A stretch of DNA of 64,000 nt from Streptococcus pacificus (lineage in GTDB: Bacteria > Bacillota > Bacilli > Lactobacillales > Streptococcaceae). Position 1 is the stretch's first letter; the number at the start of each line of letters is the position of its first letter. The notes under the pieces are model-generated. The model saw only the letters and a program-made list of their open reading frames with translations, did not search any database and was not told the origin of the DNA. A program made the translations under genes and the position numbers. The DNA lies in the NCBI RefSeq assembly GCF_016481305.1, contig NZ_JAENBO010000002.1, positions 62,001 through 126,000 on the forward strand, given 5' to 3'. Of the stretch, positions 1 through 9,485 are shown piece after piece.

Positions 1-235
1 CAATTAGAGTATCTCCTTCGCCGATTTCTGCATAGCCATAATAACCTTTTGGATCGATATAAGTTTCAAAACCTAGTCTCTTGGCAAGTTCTAATGTGGT
101 CTCTAAAGCTTTTTGGATATTTTTACCAAAAGGAGTGCCAGCTTCTCCTTCGTTTAAAACGGATGGAATGGCAATTAATTCTTTAAGAGTATCTACACAT
201 TGTTGTTTGTGAGTTTCAGTAATAAAATCTTTCAT
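1..235 (-). CDS. arcT: M20-family dipeptidase, N-terminal part (ArcT-like)
   Basis: This is the first 78 codons of a gene that runs off the left edge. The start at 235 begins MKDFITETHKQQ, and the text then contains an IPSVLNEGEAGTPFG segment followed by a helix-rich stretch and GFETYIDPKGYYGYAEIGEG, the usual N-terminal layout of PepV-like M20 metallopeptidases. The metal-binding HxD motif would lie beyond the window. It sits 20 bases downstream of arcD on the same strand, the place occupied by the peptidase-like arcT in streptococcal arginine deiminase operons. The role is inferred from position: it may release arginine from peptides. The Shine-Dalgarno sequence is weak, so translational coupling to arcD is likely. 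Confidence 0.8.
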   Translation of the reverse strand, partial: MKDFITETHKQQCVDTLKELIAIPSVLNEGEAGTPFGKNIQKALETTLELAKRLGFETYIDPKGYYGYAEIGEGDTLI

Positions 236-255
236 ATCATTTGACCATTTCTAAA

Positions 256-1749
256 TTAGAAGAATGTTGCAACGACTAAGATAAGGATACTTAGAACAAC
301 AATAGCGACAATGAGTTTACCAACATATTTCCACCAAGTTGTAATATCAACACGTCCTAAAGCAAGACCTCCCATTACAATACCTGAGGTTGGAGTAATA
401 AGGTTCAAGACACCTGATGCTGCTTGGAAAGCAGTAATGATCAAGTGAGTTGGTACTTTAGCAAATTCTCCCAATGGACCTAAGATACCCATTGTTGCAC
501 CAGCAAGACCTGATGTTGATGGGATCAAGAATGACATTGGTAAGTAGAAAATATAAGTTAAAACGATAAAGACTTGAGAAGATAGGCCTTTAAGTCCTTC
601 TTCACCCCAGTGTAAAATAGTTGCTGTGATTTGACCATCATTCATCACCACTTGAATACCACGTGCCACCGCAACAATTAAAGCAACACCTAATAAATCG
701 GCAGCACCATTAAGGAAGGCTTTGAAGAATCTATCTTCACCCATCTTAGAAACAATACCAACTAAAACACCCATGAAGATAAAGAGCATGGTAATTTCTT
801 GGAAGTACCAATCTCCAAGCGGAAGAGAATGACCAAAGAACTGACCAAATACTGGAAGACCTGTTAAGAAATCATTAATGGCTTCAAAGATGTGAACACC
901 AAATCCTGACCATGGAATCAAACTAATGATCATGATAAGGAAAGTAATGATAAAGATCCAGAGTGTTGCTTTTTGACTCTTAGTTAAGTCTGATTGAACA
1001 TCAACTGGTTTAAAATGTTTTAAGTTTTCTTCTCTTTGAGCATACACATAAGATTTGGTTGGATCTTTTTCAATCTTGCTTGCATAGTTATAAACATAAA
1101 AAATGGAAACTCCAAGAATAACAACGAAGAATACCACACGCCAAATGGCACCATCAGCAATACTGATTCCTGCGGCATCAGAAGCCACACCAGTTGCAAA
1201 TGGATTAACGGTTGACGCTAGACACCCTACTTGAGACCCTATTAAAATAATAGAGACAGCTGTTATCGTATCAAATCCTACGGCCAACATTACTGGGATT
1301 AGTAATGGATAAAATGCCATAGTTTCTTCACCCATACCATAAGTAGAGCCACCAAGAGCAAAGAGAATCATCAATACAGGAATGAGCATTTTTTCTCTGC
1401 CTTTAAAGTTTTTAACTAAAGAGGCTATCCCTACATCAAGAGCACCTGTTTCAGTGACAACTCCCAAAAAGGCACCAACCATAAGAATAAAGAAGGATAC
1501 TTCAATTGCTCCACCGGTAATGCTATTACCAATCATACCAACAACTGGAGCCATCACCACTTCATAAAACCCTTGAGGATTTTGCTCTACTGTTTCATAA
1601 GTACCTGCTATTAAGTTTCCAGTTTCTTCACTAACTTGATACTGACCTGCCGGAATAATCCATGTTAAAATCGCCATGACAGCAATAATCAGGATAAGTA
1701 CCGTATAGGAAGAGGGCATTTTAAATGCTTTTTTTACTTTTTCAGTCAT
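256..1749 (-). CDS. arcD: Arginine/ornithine antiporter, YfcC family
   Basis: A 497-residue integral membrane protein with about 12 hydrophobic segments and glycine-rich stretches such as GGSTYGMGEE and PTSGLAGATMGILGPLG, typical of the YfcC/DcuC-like superfamily. Pyogenic streptococci use this family, not the APC-type ArcD, for arginine-ornithine exchange in the deiminase pathway. It imports arginine and exports ornithine at the cytoplasmic membrane, so the pathway needs no ion gradient. It follows arcB by 77 bases, and those bases hold a strong hairpin with a U-tract, so its expression may be lower than that of arcAB. Transport specificity is inferred from operon context, since the family also includes other anion carriers. 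Confidence 0.88.
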   Translation of the reverse strand: MTEKVKKAFKMPSSYTVLILIIAVMAILTWIIPAGQYQVSEETGNLIAGTYETVEQNPQGFYEVVMAPVVGMIGNSITGGAIEVSFFILMVGAFLGVVTETGALDVGIASLVKNFKGREKMLIPVLMILFALGGSTYGMGEETMAFYPLLIPVMLAVGFDTITAVSIILIGSQVGCLASTVNPFATGVASDAAGISIADGAIWRVVFFVVILGVSIFYVYNYASKIEKDPTKSYVYAQREENLKHFKPVDVQSDLTKSQKATLWIFIITFLIMIISLIPWSGFGVHIFEAINDFLTGLPVFGQFFGHSLPLGDWYFQEITMLFIFMGVLVGIVSKMGEDRFFKAFLNGAADLLGVALIVAVARGIQVVMNDGQITATILHWGEEGLKGLSSQVFIVLTYIFYLPMSFLIPSTSGLAGATMGILGPLGEFAKVPTHLIITAFQAASGVLNLITPTSGIVMGGLALGRVDITTWWKYVGKLIVAIVVLSILILVVATFF

Positions 1750-1768
1750 AAATTTCTCCTATCTATAG

Positions 1769-1816
1769 AAAAAACCGTTCTGGCTCTGATTTTAAAAATC
1801 AAAACCAGAACAGTTT
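1769..1816 (-). terminator. Intrinsic terminator between arcB and arcD
   Basis: The inverted arms CCGTTCTGG and CCAGAACAG enclose a second inner stem (GATTTT/AAAATC). On the minus strand the hairpin is followed by GGTTTTTTC. It lies inside the operon, so it is more likely a partial terminator that lowers arcD-arcT expression relative to arcAB than an operon end. There is no clear promoter between it and arcD. Confidence 0.7.
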
Positions 1817-1826
1817 GATTTGTGGG

Positions 1827-2840
1827 TTATACTTTTGGAATAAAGAGATCGCCCAAAGTAACTGCCATGACAGCTTTAATGGTGTGCATACGATTTTCAG
1901 CCTGATCAAATTGTCGGCCATGTTTACTTCTAAAGGCAGCATCAGTGATTTCCATACTATCAATGCCGTGCTCTTCTTTAATTTGTTTACCATATTCAGT
2001 TTCAGTATCATGAAAGGCAGGTAAACAGTGTAAGATAATGAAGTCTTTGTTGTCAACTAGACTTAATAACTCTTCATTGATTTGATATGGTTGTAGTAAA
2101 GCGATACGTTCTGCGAATTTATCTTCTTCACCCATTGACACCCAAACGTCTGTATAAAGCACATCTGCATCTTTTACAGCAGCTTTAACATCAGAAGTAA
2201 TTTTAACTGTTGCACCAGATTCTTTGGCATATTTTTCAGCCATTTCCACTAATTCTTTTTCAGGGAAAAGTGATTCAGGAGCAGCAATAGTCACATTAAC
2301 ACCAAGGATTGCACCCGTTACTAATAAACTATTGGCAACATTGTTACGACCATCACCACAATAAACCAAGGTTAAACCTTCCAACTTTCCAAAGTTTTCT
2401 TTAACAGTAAGGTAGTCGGCCAACATTTGTGTGGGATGCCATTTATCAGTGAGTCCATTCCATACCGGAACACCAGAGAATTTAGCCAAATCTTCAACTA
2501 CTTTTTGACTAAAACCACGGAATTCAATCCCATCGAACATACTACCAAGTACAATAGCAGTATCTTCAACAGATTCTTTTTTACCTAATTGAATATCATT
2601 TTTACCAAGATACTCTGGATGAGCACCTAAATCAATGGCAGCAGTTGTGAAGGCTGCACGTGTTCTTGTTGATGTTTTTTCAAACAAGAGAGCAATGTTT
2701 TTACCTTCTAAATAACGATGCCAGACATTGCGTTTCTTCAAATCTTTCAAATGAGCCGAAAAATCAATGAGGTACTCTAATTCTTCACGAGTGAAATCAA
2801 TTTCAGCTAAAAAACTTCTTCCTTTAAATACTGATGTCAT
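1827..2840 (-). CDS. arcB: Ornithine carbamoyltransferase, catabolic
   Basis: A 337-residue cytoplasmic enzyme of the second step of the arginine deiminase pathway: citrulline plus phosphate gives ornithine and carbamoyl phosphate. The carbamoyl-phosphate loop STRTR is at residues 57-61, HPTQ follows in the middle of the protein, an SMGEE loop (ornithine-binding side) follows, and [12 protein letters not shown] contains the conserved cysteine loop. The length matches the family. The gap to arcA upstream is only 17 bases, so the two are co-transcribed. Some pyogenic streptococci carry an acetyltransferase gene between arcA and arcB; none is present here. Catabolic direction is inferred from the operon. 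Confidence 0.97.
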   Translation of the reverse strand: MTSVFKGRSFLAEIDFTREELEYLIDFSAHLKDLKKRNVWHRYLEGKNIALLFEKTSTRTRAAFTTAAIDLGAHPEYLGKNDIQLGKKESVEDTAIVLGSMFDGIEFRGFSQKVVEDLAKFSGVPVWNGLTDKWHPTQMLADYLTVKENFGKLEGLTLVYCGDGRNNVANSLLVTGAILGVNVTIAAPESLFPEKELVEMAEKYAKESGATVKITSDVKAAVKDADVLYTDVWVSMGEEDKFAERIALLQPYQINEELLSLVDNKDFIILHCLPAFHDTETEYGKQIKEEHGIDSMEITDAAFRSKHGRQFDQAENRMHTIKAVMAVTLGDLFIPKV

Positions 2841-2857
2841 TAGTTACTCCTTTTTAA

Positions 2858-4087
2858 TTAAATGTCTTCACGAATGATTGGCATTGACATACAACGTGGT
2901 CCACCACGTCCTCTAACCAATTCACTTCCTTGGATTTTATGTAATTTTAATCCAGCTTCTTCTAATTTTTTGTTTGTCACAACATTACGGTCATAAACAA
3001 CAACTTCACCCGGTGCGATGGTTAATGTGTTTGACCCATCATTCCATTGTTCACGAGCAGCTGCAACCAAGTTTGAACCACCACAACGAATGAGAGTGAC
3101 TTTTTCTAACCCAAGATTCTTAGCTAGAATATGTTCTAAAGTATCTTTTTCTTCAGCGATACGAACACCGTCTCCTTCAGGGACTACTGAGAAGACACGT
3201 AAGCCCCCTTCAATTTCTGGATGGATAGTGAATTTATCATAGTCAACCATGGTAAATACAGTGTCCAGATGCATAAACTTACGGTTGTTTGAAATTTCAA
3301 AAGCTAGAATTTTCTTGAAGCCTATGTTTGATGAGAAAATATTTGCCATCAATTTTTCAATAGACTCTGCATCTGTTCTTTGAGAAATACCAACTGCCAA
3401 AATATCTTTTGAAAGTACTAACTCATCACCACCTTCGATACGAGTAGTTTCTTTACGATCGTATACAAACGGAATATCAGCATCTTTAAAGCGAGGGTGA
3501 TATTTGAAAATGTATTTAGCATACAAAGTTTCACGGTTTCTTGTTTCAGAATACATATGATTCAATGAAACACTGTTACCAATGGTAGCAAATGGGTCTC
3601 TAGTGAAATAAAGGTTTGGCATTGGGTCAATCGCAAATGGGTAATCAGATTCTACTAAATCGGCTAAGCCCTTATTTGTAATTTCCGGTAGTTCAACTTT
3701 TTGAATACCAGCCATTGTTTTATTAATCAACTCTTGATTATCTGAGATATCAAGCAATAACTTACGAATACCTTTTTTGGTTTGTCTTCCTCTGACATTA
3801 GCTTCTGAGATGTATTCATCAATAAATGCTTCTTTGATTTCTTGACTTGTTAACGACTCAGCCGCTAATTGCTCTAAATACAATACTTCGACACCACAAT
3901 CTCGTAATACTTGTGCGAAATTGTCGTGTTCTTTTTGCGCTTGCTCTAAAAATGGAATATCATCAAACAATAATCTTTCAAGATAATCAGGAACAAGATT
4001 TTCTAATTCTTGACCTGGTCTATGAAGAAGAACTGTTTTTAATTTTCCAATTTCAGAATAAACATGAATTGGTCCTCGTTCAGTCAT
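2858..4087 (-). CDS. arcA: Arginine deiminase
   Basis: A 409-residue guanidino-group hydrolase that converts arginine to citrulline and ammonia, feeding ArcB and carbamate kinase (outside the window) to make ATP and to raise pH. Catalytic positions readable here are E218 and D221 in IEGGDE, the histidine in [10 protein letters not shown], and nucleophile C399 in GGPRCMSMP near the C-terminus; FTRDP is also present. A good AAAGGAG ribosome site precedes the ATG. It is the first gene of the operon. Its upstream region carries a consensus-like sigma-A promoter, a perfect cre and Crp-like boxes, implying glucose repression and activation by the adjacent Crp/Fnr-type protein. In S. pyogenes the homologue is also known as streptococcal acid glycoprotein. 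Confidence 0.98.
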   Translation of the reverse strand: MTERGPIHVYSEIGKLKTVLLHRPGQELENLVPDYLERLLFDDIPFLEQAQKEHDNFAQVLRDCGVEVLYLEQLAAESLTSQEIKEAFIDEYISEANVRGRQTKKGIRKLLLDISDNQELINKTMAGIQKVELPEITNKGLADLVESDYPFAIDPMPNLYFTRDPFATIGNSVSLNHMYSETRNRETLYAKYIFKYHPRFKDADIPFVYDRKETTRIEGGDELVLSKDILAVGISQRTDAESIEKLMANIFSSNIGFKKILAFEISNNRKFMHLDTVFTMVDYDKFTIHPEIEGGLRVFSVVPEGDGVRIAEEKDTLEHILAKNLGLEKVTLIRCGGSNLVAAAREQWNDGSNTLTIAPGEVVVYDRNVVTNKKLEEAGLKLHKIQGSELVRGRGGPRCMSMPIIREDI

Positions 4088-4120
4088 TGATAGACTCCTT
4101 TCTTTTCCAATAAATTAAGC

Positions 4121-4149
4121 TATATAAGAACATTGTTCTTACTTATCAA
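4121..4149 (-). promoter_or_regulatory. arcA promoter with palindromic spacer
   Basis: On the minus strand TTGATA (4149-4144) and TATATA (4126-4121) are separated by exactly 17 bases. The spacer is occupied by a near-perfect 17-bp palindrome, TAAGAACATTGTTCTTA (4125-4141, plus strand), in operator position. Which protein binds it is unknown; it does not match an arginine box or SOS box well. Confidence 0.7.
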
Positions 4150-4158
4150 CACCATTAT

Positions 4159-4172
4159 TGTAATCGTTTTCA
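4159..4172 (-). promoter_or_regulatory. cre site (CcpA) upstream of arcA
   Basis: TGAAAACGATTACA on the minus strand matches the catabolite-responsive element consensus TGWAANCGNTNWCA at every position. It is centred about 51 bases upstream of the predicted arcA transcription start, just above the -35 box, as expected for carbon catabolite control of the deiminase operon. Confidence 0.8.
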
Positions 4173-4182
4173 AAGTTAAAAA

Positions 4183-4221
4183 CGTGGCTTTTTTAACAGA
4201 TAAAACGTGATGCTTTTAACA
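4183..4221 (-). promoter_or_regulatory. Two Crp/Fnr-like boxes upstream of arcA
   Basis: Minus-strand TGTTAAAAAAGCCACG (4198-4183) and TGTTAAAAGCATCACG (4221-4206) are 23 bp apart and resemble TGTGA-N6-TCACA with three and two mismatches. They are centred near -76 and -99 from the predicted start, suitable for an activator. The neighbouring Crp/Fnr-type gene is the obvious candidate, by analogy with Flp/ArcR proteins that activate streptococcal arc operons. Confidence 0.45.
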
Positions 4222-4342
4222 CTATTTTGAGATTAAATGGAAATTTATCAGAATTAGAAAGTCTTTACTAGAATATTTATCGTTTTTATCAAAAAAAATA
4301 ATATTTATTCTTGTATAAAAAAGTAATATTTTTTTAAAATTC

Positions 4343-5023
4343 TTATTTTATGTACTTCAAAAAGTAGTCCTTATCGAGATAAGATAATTTTTTATGCTCA
4401 AAATGGATAATCTTATTTTCCTTGAGCGGTTTAAGCACATGACTAACTGTCTCGCGAGTTGTACCACTCATATTGGCAATATCAATGGTTGTAATTGAAA
4501 ATGGTAAATCCATTTCTTCTGAACATTTGTCAACAAGTAAAAATGCCAATGTTTGGATTACTCGGTCCTTTGCACTTGAAGTCACTATATTTCTTATTCT
4601 AAATTCCTGAAGATGAATTAACTTAGATAACTTCTGACATAACATTTTCATTTGATTTTTATTGCTAAGTGAAAAAGATTCATAAATGTCTCTTGGAAAA
4701 CAAATATACTCCACAGCTGTAATGGCTACAGCTGAAAAACGATAACTTTTATCTAAAAAAAGGCCACCATAAGGGAAGATTGTATCTGTGTTAACATAAT
4801 CAATATAAATAAAGGATCCAGAAGAATCACTTTGTTCTAATTTAACATGTCCTTTTAACAGAATATATATCTTTTCCAAAGGATCACCATCAAAAAATAA
4901 AATCTGATCCTTAGGTACCTTATGATAGGTCATTGACGCCACTAGTTGATCGAATTTAGAAATCTCTAGATATTTAAAATCATCTAATTCCCTCAAATGC
5001 TGATAGAGCTCTTTTCCAACCAT
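4343..5023 (-). CDS. Crp/Fnr-family transcription regulator (ArcR/Flp-like)
   Basis: A 226-residue DNA-binding protein with an N-terminal cyclic-nucleotide-type beta roll (ILFFDGDPLEKIYILLKGHVKL, split across residues 40-65), a dimer helix, and a C-terminal winged helix with TIDIANMSGTTRETVSHVLKPL. It lacks the N-terminal cysteine cluster that ligates iron-sulphur in E. coli FNR, so a simple FNR-type oxygen sensor is unlikely; scattered cysteines (VEYICFPRD, KMLCQKL, DKCSEE) could be redox-active. It lies beside arcA on the same strand and opposite argR, the standard position of Flp/ArcR activators of arginine deiminase operons. Activation of arcA is inferred. An extended -10 (TGTTATAAT, 5084-5076) precedes it. 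Confidence 0.85.
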   Translation of the reverse strand: MVGKELYQHLRELDDFKYLEISKFDQLVASMTYHKVPKDQILFFDGDPLEKIYILLKGHVKLEQSDSSGSFIYIDYVNTDTIFPYGGLFLDKSYRFSAVAITAVEYICFPRDIYESFSLSNKNQMKMLCQKLSKLIHLQEFRIRNIVTSSAKDRVIQTLAFLLVDKCSEEMDLPFSITTIDIANMSGTTRETVSHVLKPLKENKIIHFEHKKLSYLDKDYFLKYIK

Positions 5024-5143
5024 CTCCTAACTCCTTTTCACACTTTACTGACCAATTTTCTCTAATCCTATTATTATTATAACATAACAAAAGACATTAG
5101 TCCTTTCAAATCAGTATAATAAAAAATTAATAAACTCATACTA

Positions 5144-5173
5144 TTGTCATAAATAAGAATTTTCTGTTATAAT
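5144..5173 (+). promoter_or_regulatory. argR promoter
   Basis: TTGTCA (5144-5149), an 18-base spacer and TATAAT (5168-5173) lie about 50 bases before the argR ATG, which has an AGAAAGGA ribosome site. Confidence 0.7.
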
Positions 5174-5225
5174 TAAATTAGTAGTAACTTGTAAACAATT
5201 TCATTTATTTAGAAAGGATATTATT

Positions 5226-5702
5226 ATGAATAAAAAGGAAATACGGCACCAACTTATTTTATCCCTCATTTCTGAAAATAAAATAAATACGCAGCATCAA
5301 TTGCAGCAAGAGCTCAAAAATAAGGGCATTTCTGTCACACAGGCAACCCTATCTCGTGATATGAAAGACTTGCATTTGGTCAAAATATCAGATGAAGATT
5401 CCTACTATACTGTTCACAGTATCGCCCCTGGACGTTGGGAACATCGCCTTCGCTTTTATATGGAAGATGCGCTTGTGATGTTGAGACCAGTTCAACACCA
5501 AGTCATTCTTAAAAGTTTACCAGGTCTGGCACAATCGTTTGGTTCTATTTTAGATGCTATGCAACTTCCTGATATGGTTGGCACTGTTTGTGGTGATGAT
5601 ACTTGCTTGATTATTTGTGAAGATGCTGAAGGCGCAAAACGTTGCTTTGAAAAACTAAGTGAATTTGCACCGCCATTCTTTTTTAGTAATCAGATTAATT
5701 AA
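5226..5702 (+). CDS. argR: Arginine repressor ArgR/AhrC family
   Basis: A 158-residue repressor. The N-terminal winged helix (residues about 1-70) contains [19 protein letters not shown], the family's recognition segment. The C-terminal part forms the arginine-binding and hexamer-forming domain, with [15 protein letters not shown] and [14 protein letters not shown] carrying the characteristic GD motif. Streptococci encode several ArgR paralogues, and those next to arc operons tune deiminase expression to arginine. The gene is divergent from the Crp/Fnr-type regulator, with about 200 bases between them. It has its own promoter and terminator. Whether it activates or represses arc cannot be read from sequence. 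Confidence 0.93.
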   Translation: MNKKEIRHQLILSLISENKINTQHQLQQELKNKGISVTQATLSRDMKDLHLVKISDEDSYYTVHSIAPGRWEHRLRFYMEDALVMLRPVQHQVILKSLPGLAQSFGSILDAMQLPDMVGTVCGDDTCLIICEDAEGAKRCFEKLSEFAPPFFFSNQIN

Positions 5703-5708
5703 AAGCCA

Positions 5709-5744
5709 AAAGCCATCAACAAATTGTTGAGGGCTTCTTTTTTT
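5709..5744 (+). terminator. argR terminator
   Basis: The stem AAGCC-A-TCAACA / TGTTGA-G-GGCTT is followed by CTTTTTTT, just after the argR stop codon. Confidence 0.85.
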
Positions 5745-5948
5745 AACAATAATGCTTATAATAATCACATCTTCTTAATATGGATTTGTAACCTCTCGAA
5801 AGAAATTCTTAGTTTAACAATAATCTTTCAAATGAAACAATATTAGAACATCTTATAAATAAGAGAGAAATTCTCCCATTAAAAAAGGATAAAAATGATT
5901 ATTTTTATCCTTTTTCTTTATCTTAGTTGTTTTACCCTGAACGGAAGA
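5745..5948. other. argR-valS convergent gap
   Basis: AT-rich sequence of about 200 bases between two convergent genes. The only recognisable element is the terminator hairpin near 5881-5915. Confidence 0.5.
5881..5915 (-). terminator. valS terminator (bidirectional)
   Basis: AAAAAGGATAAAAAT and ATTTTTATCCTTTTT form a long stem around a four-base loop, with U-tracts on both strands. It lies 34 bases beyond the valS stop and could also serve as a second argR terminator. Confidence 0.8.
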
Positions 5949-8600
5949 CTACTGTAGTTTTTTCATTTCCTCAATACGAACCATTGTCGCATCATATTTT
6001 TGTTGATAATCTGCTTGTTTTTGGCGTTCTTTTTCAACAACTTCAGGCTTAGCATTTGCGACAAATTTTTCATTAGAGAGTTTTTTAGCTACCATATCAA
6101 GTTCTTTTTGCCATTTAGCAAGTTCTTTATCCAAACGTTCCAATTCTTCACTGACATTTAATAAATCAGCTAGAGGCAGAAAGATTTCAGCACCAGTAAT
6201 GACACTAGACATAGCAAGTTCAGGAGTGTCAATACCTGTTCCGATTTCCAAATGATCTGGATTGGTAAAACGTTTGATGTAATTACGATTAGCATTAAAG
6301 AATTTTTCCAAATCGTCATCAGATGTTCTAATAAGAATAGTGATTGGTTTACTTGGTGCAACATTCACCTCACTACGTGCATTACGAACAGAACGAATAA
6401 GGTCTTTAAGACTTTCTACTCCTTTATGAGCTATTTCATTTTCAAATTCTGGACGAACAACAGGGTAAGTAGCAGTCACAATAGATGTTGTCGAGACTTG
6501 TTCAAAAAGAGCTTCAGTGACAAACGGCATAATTGGGTGAAGAAGTCGTAAAATCTGATCTAACGTATAGAGTAAGACTGAACGTGTCACAGTTTTTTCT
6601 GCTTCGTTATCACTATAAAGCACTTCCTTGGTTAGCTCAACATACCAGTCTGCAAATTCATCCCAAATAAAGTTATAAAGGATGTGCCCAGCAACACCAA
6701 ATTCGAATTTGTCAAAGTTTTCAGTAACTTTTCCTATGGTTTCGTTAAGATTATGAAGTATCCAGCGATCTGTCACATTACCAGCCTCTTCTTGGGCCAC
6801 TTTTTCAACAGTTCTTTTAGCTTCTTCTAAACTTAGTCCTTCATTGTTCATTAAAATGTAACGGGAAATGTTCCAGATTTTGTTGATGAAGTTCCATGAG
6901 GCGTCCATTTTCTCATAGCTAAAACGAACATCTTGTCCTGGTGCTGAACCGTTTGATAAGAACCAACGTAAAGCATCTGCTCCGTACTTATCAATCACGT
7001 CCATTGGGTCAATACCATTGCCTAAAGACTTAGACATTTTGCGTCCTTGTTCGTCTCTAATCAAACCGTGAATTAACACATTTTTAAATGGTGCTTCTTT
7101 AGTGAATTCCAAACTTTGGAAAATCATTCGAGATACCCAGAAGAAAATGATATCATAGCCTGTTACCAGTGTTGATGTAGGGAAATAACGTTTATAATCA
7201 TCGTTTTCTTCATCAGGCCAACCCATAGTTGAAAACGGCCAAAGAGCTGAACTAAACCAAGTGTCTAGAACATCCTCATCTTGAACCCAACCTTCTTCTG
7301 TTGGTGCTTCTTCACCCACATAAATCTCACCAGCTTCATTATACCAAGCAGGAATTTGATGACCCCACCAAAGTTGACGAGAAATTACCCAGTCATGAAC
7401 ATTTTCCATCCATTGTAGGAAGGTATCATTAAATCTAGGTGGGTAGAAAGTAACCTTGTCATCAGTTGACTGATTTTGAATCGCTTGTTTAGCTAGTTCA
7501 TCCATCTTGACAAACCACTGAGTGGATAAGCGAGGTTCAACCATAACGCCAGTTCGCTCAGAGTGACCAACGCTATGCACTCGTTGTTCGATAGTAACAA
7601 GATTGCCTAATACTTTTAATTTTTCAACAACAGCTTTTCTTGCTTCAAAACGATCCATACCAACAAATTCACCAGCAAGTTCATTCATGGTTCCATCATC
7701 ATTCATCACATTGACTTGAGGGAGATTGTGACGTTGACCTACAAGAAAGTCATTAGGGTCATGGGCAGGGGTAATCTTAACAACACCAGTTCCAAATTCT
7801 GGATCAGCATGTTCATCAGCAACAATTGGAATCTTTTTATTCACGATTGGCAAAATAACATTTTTTCCAATCAACTCCTTGTAGCGCTCATCTTCTGGAT
7901 TAACGGCAACAGCCACATCACCAAACATGGTTTCTGGACGAGTCGTAGCTACTTCTAGGGCACGAGAGCCATCTTCCAACATATAGTTCATATGATAAAA
8001 AGCACCCTCAACATCCTTATGGATAACCTCAATATCAGATAAGGCCGTACGTGCTTTTGGATCCCAGTTGATAATAAATTCACCACGGTAAATCCAGCCT
8101 TTTTCATATAAGCTTACAAAAACTTTTCTCACAGCTGCAGAAAGACCATCATCTAAAGTAAAGCGTTCTCGAGAATAATCTAAAGATAAACCGAGTTTAC
8201 CCCATTGTTCTTTGATGGTAGTGGCATACTCATCCTTCCATTCCCAGACCTTGTCCAAGAATTTTTCACGCCCTAAATCATAACGTGAGACACCATCTTC
8301 TGCTAGACGTGCTTCAACTTTTGCTTGTGTTGCAATTCCCGCATGGTCCATTCCTGGTAACCACAGGGCATCATAGCCTTGCATGCGTTTTTGACGGATA
8401 ATAATATCTTGTAAAGTGGTGTCCCAGGCATGTCCTAAATGGAGTTTTCCAGTCACATTTGGTGGCGGAATAACAATAGAATAGGGTTTTGCTTTTTGAT
8501 TACTAGATGGTTTAAAAACAGATTCTTCGAGCCATTTCTGATAACGACCCGCTTCAACATCATTTGGTTGATATTTTGGTGATAATTCTTTCACTCTCAA
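5949..8600 (-). CDS. valS: Valyl-tRNA synthetase
   Basis: An 883-residue class I aminoacyl-tRNA synthetase that charges tRNA-Val and edits misactivated threonine. The HIGH-type motif is HLGH at residues 54-57 in [14 protein letters not shown], and KMSKS is at 521-525. The CP1 editing insertion carries [17 protein letters not shown]-terminal coiled coil (about residues 820-883, [17 protein letters not shown] onward) matches the ValRS tRNA-binding arm. The length is normal for the family. The gene is read behind a T-box leader, so its expression should rise when uncharged tRNA-Val accumulates. Confidence 0.99.
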   Translation of the reverse strand: MRVKELSPKYQPNDVEAGRYQKWLEESVFKPSSNQKAKPYSIVIPPPNVTGKLHLGHAWDTTLQDIIIRQKRMQGYDALWLPGMDHAGIATQAKVEARLAEDGVSRYDLGREKFLDKVWEWKDEYATTIKEQWGKLGLSLDYSRERFTLDDGLSAAVRKVFVSLYEKGWIYRGEFIINWDPKARTALSDIEVIHKDVEGAFYHMNYMLEDGSRALEVATTRPETMFGDVAVAVNPEDERYKELIGKNVILPIVNKKIPIVADEHADPEFGTGVVKITPAHDPNDFLVGQRHNLPQVNVMNDDGTMNELAGEFVGMDRFEARKAVVEKLKVLGNLVTIEQRVHSVGHSERTGVMVEPRLSTQWFVKMDELAKQAIQNQSTDDKVTFYPPRFNDTFLQWMENVHDWVISRQLWWGHQIPAWYNEAGEIYVGEEAPTEEGWVQDEDVLDTWFSSALWPFSTMGWPDEENDDYKRYFPTSTLVTGYDIIFFWVSRMIFQSLEFTKEAPFKNVLIHGLIRDEQGRKMSKSLGNGIDPMDVIDKYGADALRWFLSNGSAPGQDVRFSYEKMDASWNFINKIWNISRYILMNNEGLSLEEAKRTVEKVAQEEAGNVTDRWILHNLNETIGKVTENFDKFEFGVAGHILYNFIWDEFADWYVELTKEVLYSDNEAEKTVTRSVLLYTLDQILRLLHPIMPFVTEALFEQVSTTSIVTATYPVVRPEFENEIAHKGVESLKDLIRSVRNARSEVNVAPSKPITILIRTSDDDLEKFFNANRNYIKRFTNPDHLEIGTGIDTPELAMSSVITGAEIFLPLADLLNVSEELERLDKELAKWQKELDMVAKKLSNEKFVANAKPEVVEKERQKQADYQQKYDATMVRIEEMKKLQ

Positions 8601-8641
8601 ATCTCCTTTGTTTTTTGTCGTTTAAGGTTTGTTTAAGCTAA

Positions 8642-8721
8642 GACGACTATACTATAGTCATCCTAAAACTTTTCTTTTTTATAAATCTCCCGGAAACAAC
8701 ACATGACTCATGTGTTGTTTC
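8642..8721 (-). other. Two inverted repeats between the valS T-box and its start codon
   Basis: Inverted repeat one (8642-8662) pairs GACGACTATA with TATAGTCATC, one G-U wobble allowed. Inverted repeat two (8693-8721) has 14-base perfect arms, GAAACAACACATGA and TCATGTGTTGTTTC, around a single central base. Both would fold in the read-through valS mRNA between the T-box terminator and the ORF. Neither is followed by a U-tract in the valS direction, so they are not valS terminators. A role in RNA processing or stability is possible. Confidence 0.6.
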
Positions 8722-8744
8722 TTTTTACTTTAAGAAATAAATAA

Positions 8745-8935
8745 AAAGACCCTATCTTAACGATAGGGACGAATGTTTATCCGCGGTACCACCCACATTC
8801 GGGCATAGCCCGCTACTTTTAATTATTTCATTAGTGACTCAGCAACAAGCTCTGGGGTTTTCTGTGCGGATTTCTCAGCAAGACCGCTCTCTGTGACAGA
8901 TTAATTCAAAGCACCTCTGATGGTTTTATTCTAAC
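8745..8935 (-). promoter_or_regulatory. T-box riboswitch of valS, specifier GUC
   Basis: Read on the minus strand, the leader holds a stem I region with AGAGAGCGG and the specifier GUC (8838-8836, in GAGTCACTAA), the T-box sequence AATGTGGGTGGTACCGCG near 8799-8782, and an intrinsic terminator with CCCTATC/GATAGGG arms followed by TTTTTATTTATTT (8769-8745). GUC is a valine codon, matching the downstream gene. Uncharged tRNA-Val should pair with the specifier and the UGGU bulge to favour the antiterminator. Confidence 0.93.
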
Positions 8936-8970
8936 AAAGACATTAAAAAATAGCAAGACCTTTATCTGTT

Positions 8971-9225
8971 TTAATAATATCTTTCAGAAGAAAGATGGTC
9001 TGGTAGGGCATGGAAATCTTTTCCTTGATGATAATTGGCCAATTTACCCTGTAAAAATTGGTAAGCATCTAATCGACTTTCGTAGCGAATGATAGCTTCT
9101 TTAGCTTTTTCGTCTTTATAAGTTTCAAACACTTTTTCACTTTCTTTTTTTGCCATCTCATTAACCATGACTTGAGTATTTAACCATTCCTCAAATGCTT
9201 TTAGAAATTCTTGTTCGTAGGTCAT
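8971..9225 (-). CDS. DUF1912 family small protein
   Basis: An 84-residue, charged, mostly helical cytoplasmic protein with no signal peptide or membrane segment. Its start MTYEQEFLKAFEEWLNTQV and its C-terminal ALPDHLSSERYY resemble the streptococcal DUF1912 family, whose function is unknown. It sits directly upstream of the valS T-box on the same strand. The two could share an mRNA, but the T-box has its own regulatory logic. No catalytic motif is visible. Confidence 0.75.
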   Translation of the reverse strand: MTYEQEFLKAFEEWLNTQVMVNEMAKKESEKVFETYKDEKAKEAIIRYESRLDAYQFLQGKLANYHQGKDFHALPDHLSSERYY

Positions 9226-9306
9226 TTACTTCTTCCTCATTCTTTTTTAATCTTTTTTTATTATATCAAAAATAATCATCATGATAATACTTCATCTCAT
9301 AAATGA

Positions 9307-9334
9307 AAAACAGTCAGAACATCTGACTGTTTTC
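9307..9334 (-). terminator. Terminator after tRNA-Thr
   Basis: AACAGTCAGA and TCTGACTGTT form a stem around three bases, with TTTTTCATTT following on the minus strand. It lies five bases past the tRNA 3' end. Confidence 0.75.
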
Positions 9335-9338
9335 TTTC

Positions 9339-9409
9339 TGCCACCACCGAGAATCGAACTCGGAACGGAGCATTACCATTGCTCTATTATACCATTTAAC
9401 TATAGCGGC
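9339..9409 (-). tRNA. tRNA-Thr (anticodon GGT)
   Basis: A 71-base cloverleaf on the minus strand: acceptor GCCGCTA pairs with TGGTGGC, anticodon stem GAGCA/TGCTC with loop ATGGTAA gives anticodon GGT, and the T-arm reads CCGAGTTCGATTCTCGG. The 3' CCA is not encoded. It is a single tRNA gene outside any cluster, with its own terminator. Confidence 0.9.
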
Positions 9410-9485
9410 TACCTCAATATAATACTATATTCTCTTTTCAAAAGCAAGTCCATAATGATATTATTCTAATTTCGTTTTAAGGCAC

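Noticed and set aside
4125..4141. SOS/LexA box in the arcA promoter
   Set aside because: GAAC-ATT-GTTC has a three-base spacer where the Firmicute SOS box has four, and SOS control of arcA would be unexpected.
9281..9469. A 62-codon plus-strand ORF
   Set aside because: It runs antisense through tRNA-Thr and has no ribosome site.
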